A DNA stretch of 32,390 nt from an alpha proteobacterium SCGC AAA028-C07 (GTDB lineage: Bacteria; Pseudomonadota; Alphaproteobacteria; Pelagibacterales; Pelagibacteraceae), in NCBI GenBank assembly GCA_000419465.1, contig ATTB01000008.1:1-32390 (forward strand), written 5' to 3'. How positions within the stretch are numbered: position 1 is the first letter of the stretch; each line of letters opens with the position of its first letter. Made by a program: the position numbers and the translations under genes. A model generated the notes under the pieces. The model saw nothing but the letters and a program-made list of their open reading frames with translations, did not search any database and was not told where the DNA came from. Positions 32,352-32,390 of the stretch are shown piece after piece.

Positions 32352-32390
32352 CAATCTTTTCTATCAACTATAGTAGCCATCCACTCAGAG
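32351..32390 (-). CDS. fabZ: 3-hydroxyacyl-ACP dehydratase FabZ, C-terminal end only
   Basis: The last 12 codons of a gene running in from the right edge on the minus strand: S-E-W-M-A-T-I-V-D-R-K-D then TGA, whose last base is the first base of the lpxA ATG. The sequence resembles the tail of alphaproteobacterial FabZ, and fabZ is the standard gene before lpxA, so the call rests mainly on position and coupling. Too short for certainty. Confidence 0.6.
   Translation of the reverse strand, partial: SEWMATIVDRKD

Overview
The window is a very AT-rich, tightly packed stretch of an alphaproteobacterial chromosome, most like SAR11/Pelagibacterales or a similarly streamlined marine lineage. Support for this: genes commonly overlap by 1-14 nt or lie 2-12 nt apart, Shine-Dalgarno sequences are almost absent, Lys/Asn/Ile/Phe/Leu codons rich in A/T dominate, and most of the gene order is the old alphaproteobacterial one. 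I see no insertion sequence, prophage, CRISPR array or integron, and no gene-free stretch above 300 bases.

Layout. (1) 1-2697, plus strand: a lipid-modification cassette made of the 3' part of a FAD-dependent oxidoreductase, a DUF1365 protein and a CFA-synthase-like methyltransferase. (2) 2699-7442, minus: the amino-acid ABC transporter aapJ-aapQ-aapM-aapP plus an exported DUF6134-like protein, with a strong hairpin between aapJ and aapQ. (3) 7512-13114, minus: ntrY-ntrX-gap, then tRNA-Arg(UCU), gpsA and a GIY-YIG protein. (4) 13121-15142, plus: ispDF-pgpA-cinA (C-terminal type), starting only 6 bp from the divergent ntrY. (5) 15129-21651, minus: tpiA-secG-pyrG-kdsA-eno-ftsB-lipA-ratA. (6) 21698-29652, plus: a short PpiD-like membrane protein, trpE-trpG-trpD-trpC, lexA, gltX, gltA. 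(7) 29656-32390, minus: fabZ(end)-lpxA-lpxI-lpxB.

How it fits together. The genes cover lower glycolysis (gap, tpiA, eno), entry to the TCA cycle (gltA), lipoate synthesis, tryptophan synthesis up to indole-glycerol phosphate, isoprenoid and phospholipid precursors, Kdo/lipid A synthesis (so an LPS-bearing outer membrane), high-affinity amino-acid uptake, the NtrYX sensor pair, and a LexA SOS repressor with its own operator.

Most notable. Two essential-type genes, ftsB and lpxI, are each split by one extra base in a homopolymer (T8 and A10 on the coding strand). Removing one base restores a full-length, family-typical protein in both. Intact trpE and trpC carry even longer in-frame runs (A12, A13). 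This points either to sequencing/assembly error or to rescue by polymerase slippage. Other points: the pyruvate dehydrogenase block expected between ftsB and lipA is absent; PpiD has lost its PPIase domain; NtrX lacks GAFTGA and the Walker B glutamate while NtrY lacks PAS; GAPDH lacks the usual NAD-selecting Asp; and the CFA-like enzyme has Ser and Gln where E. coli CFA synthase has bicarbonate-binding Cys and His.
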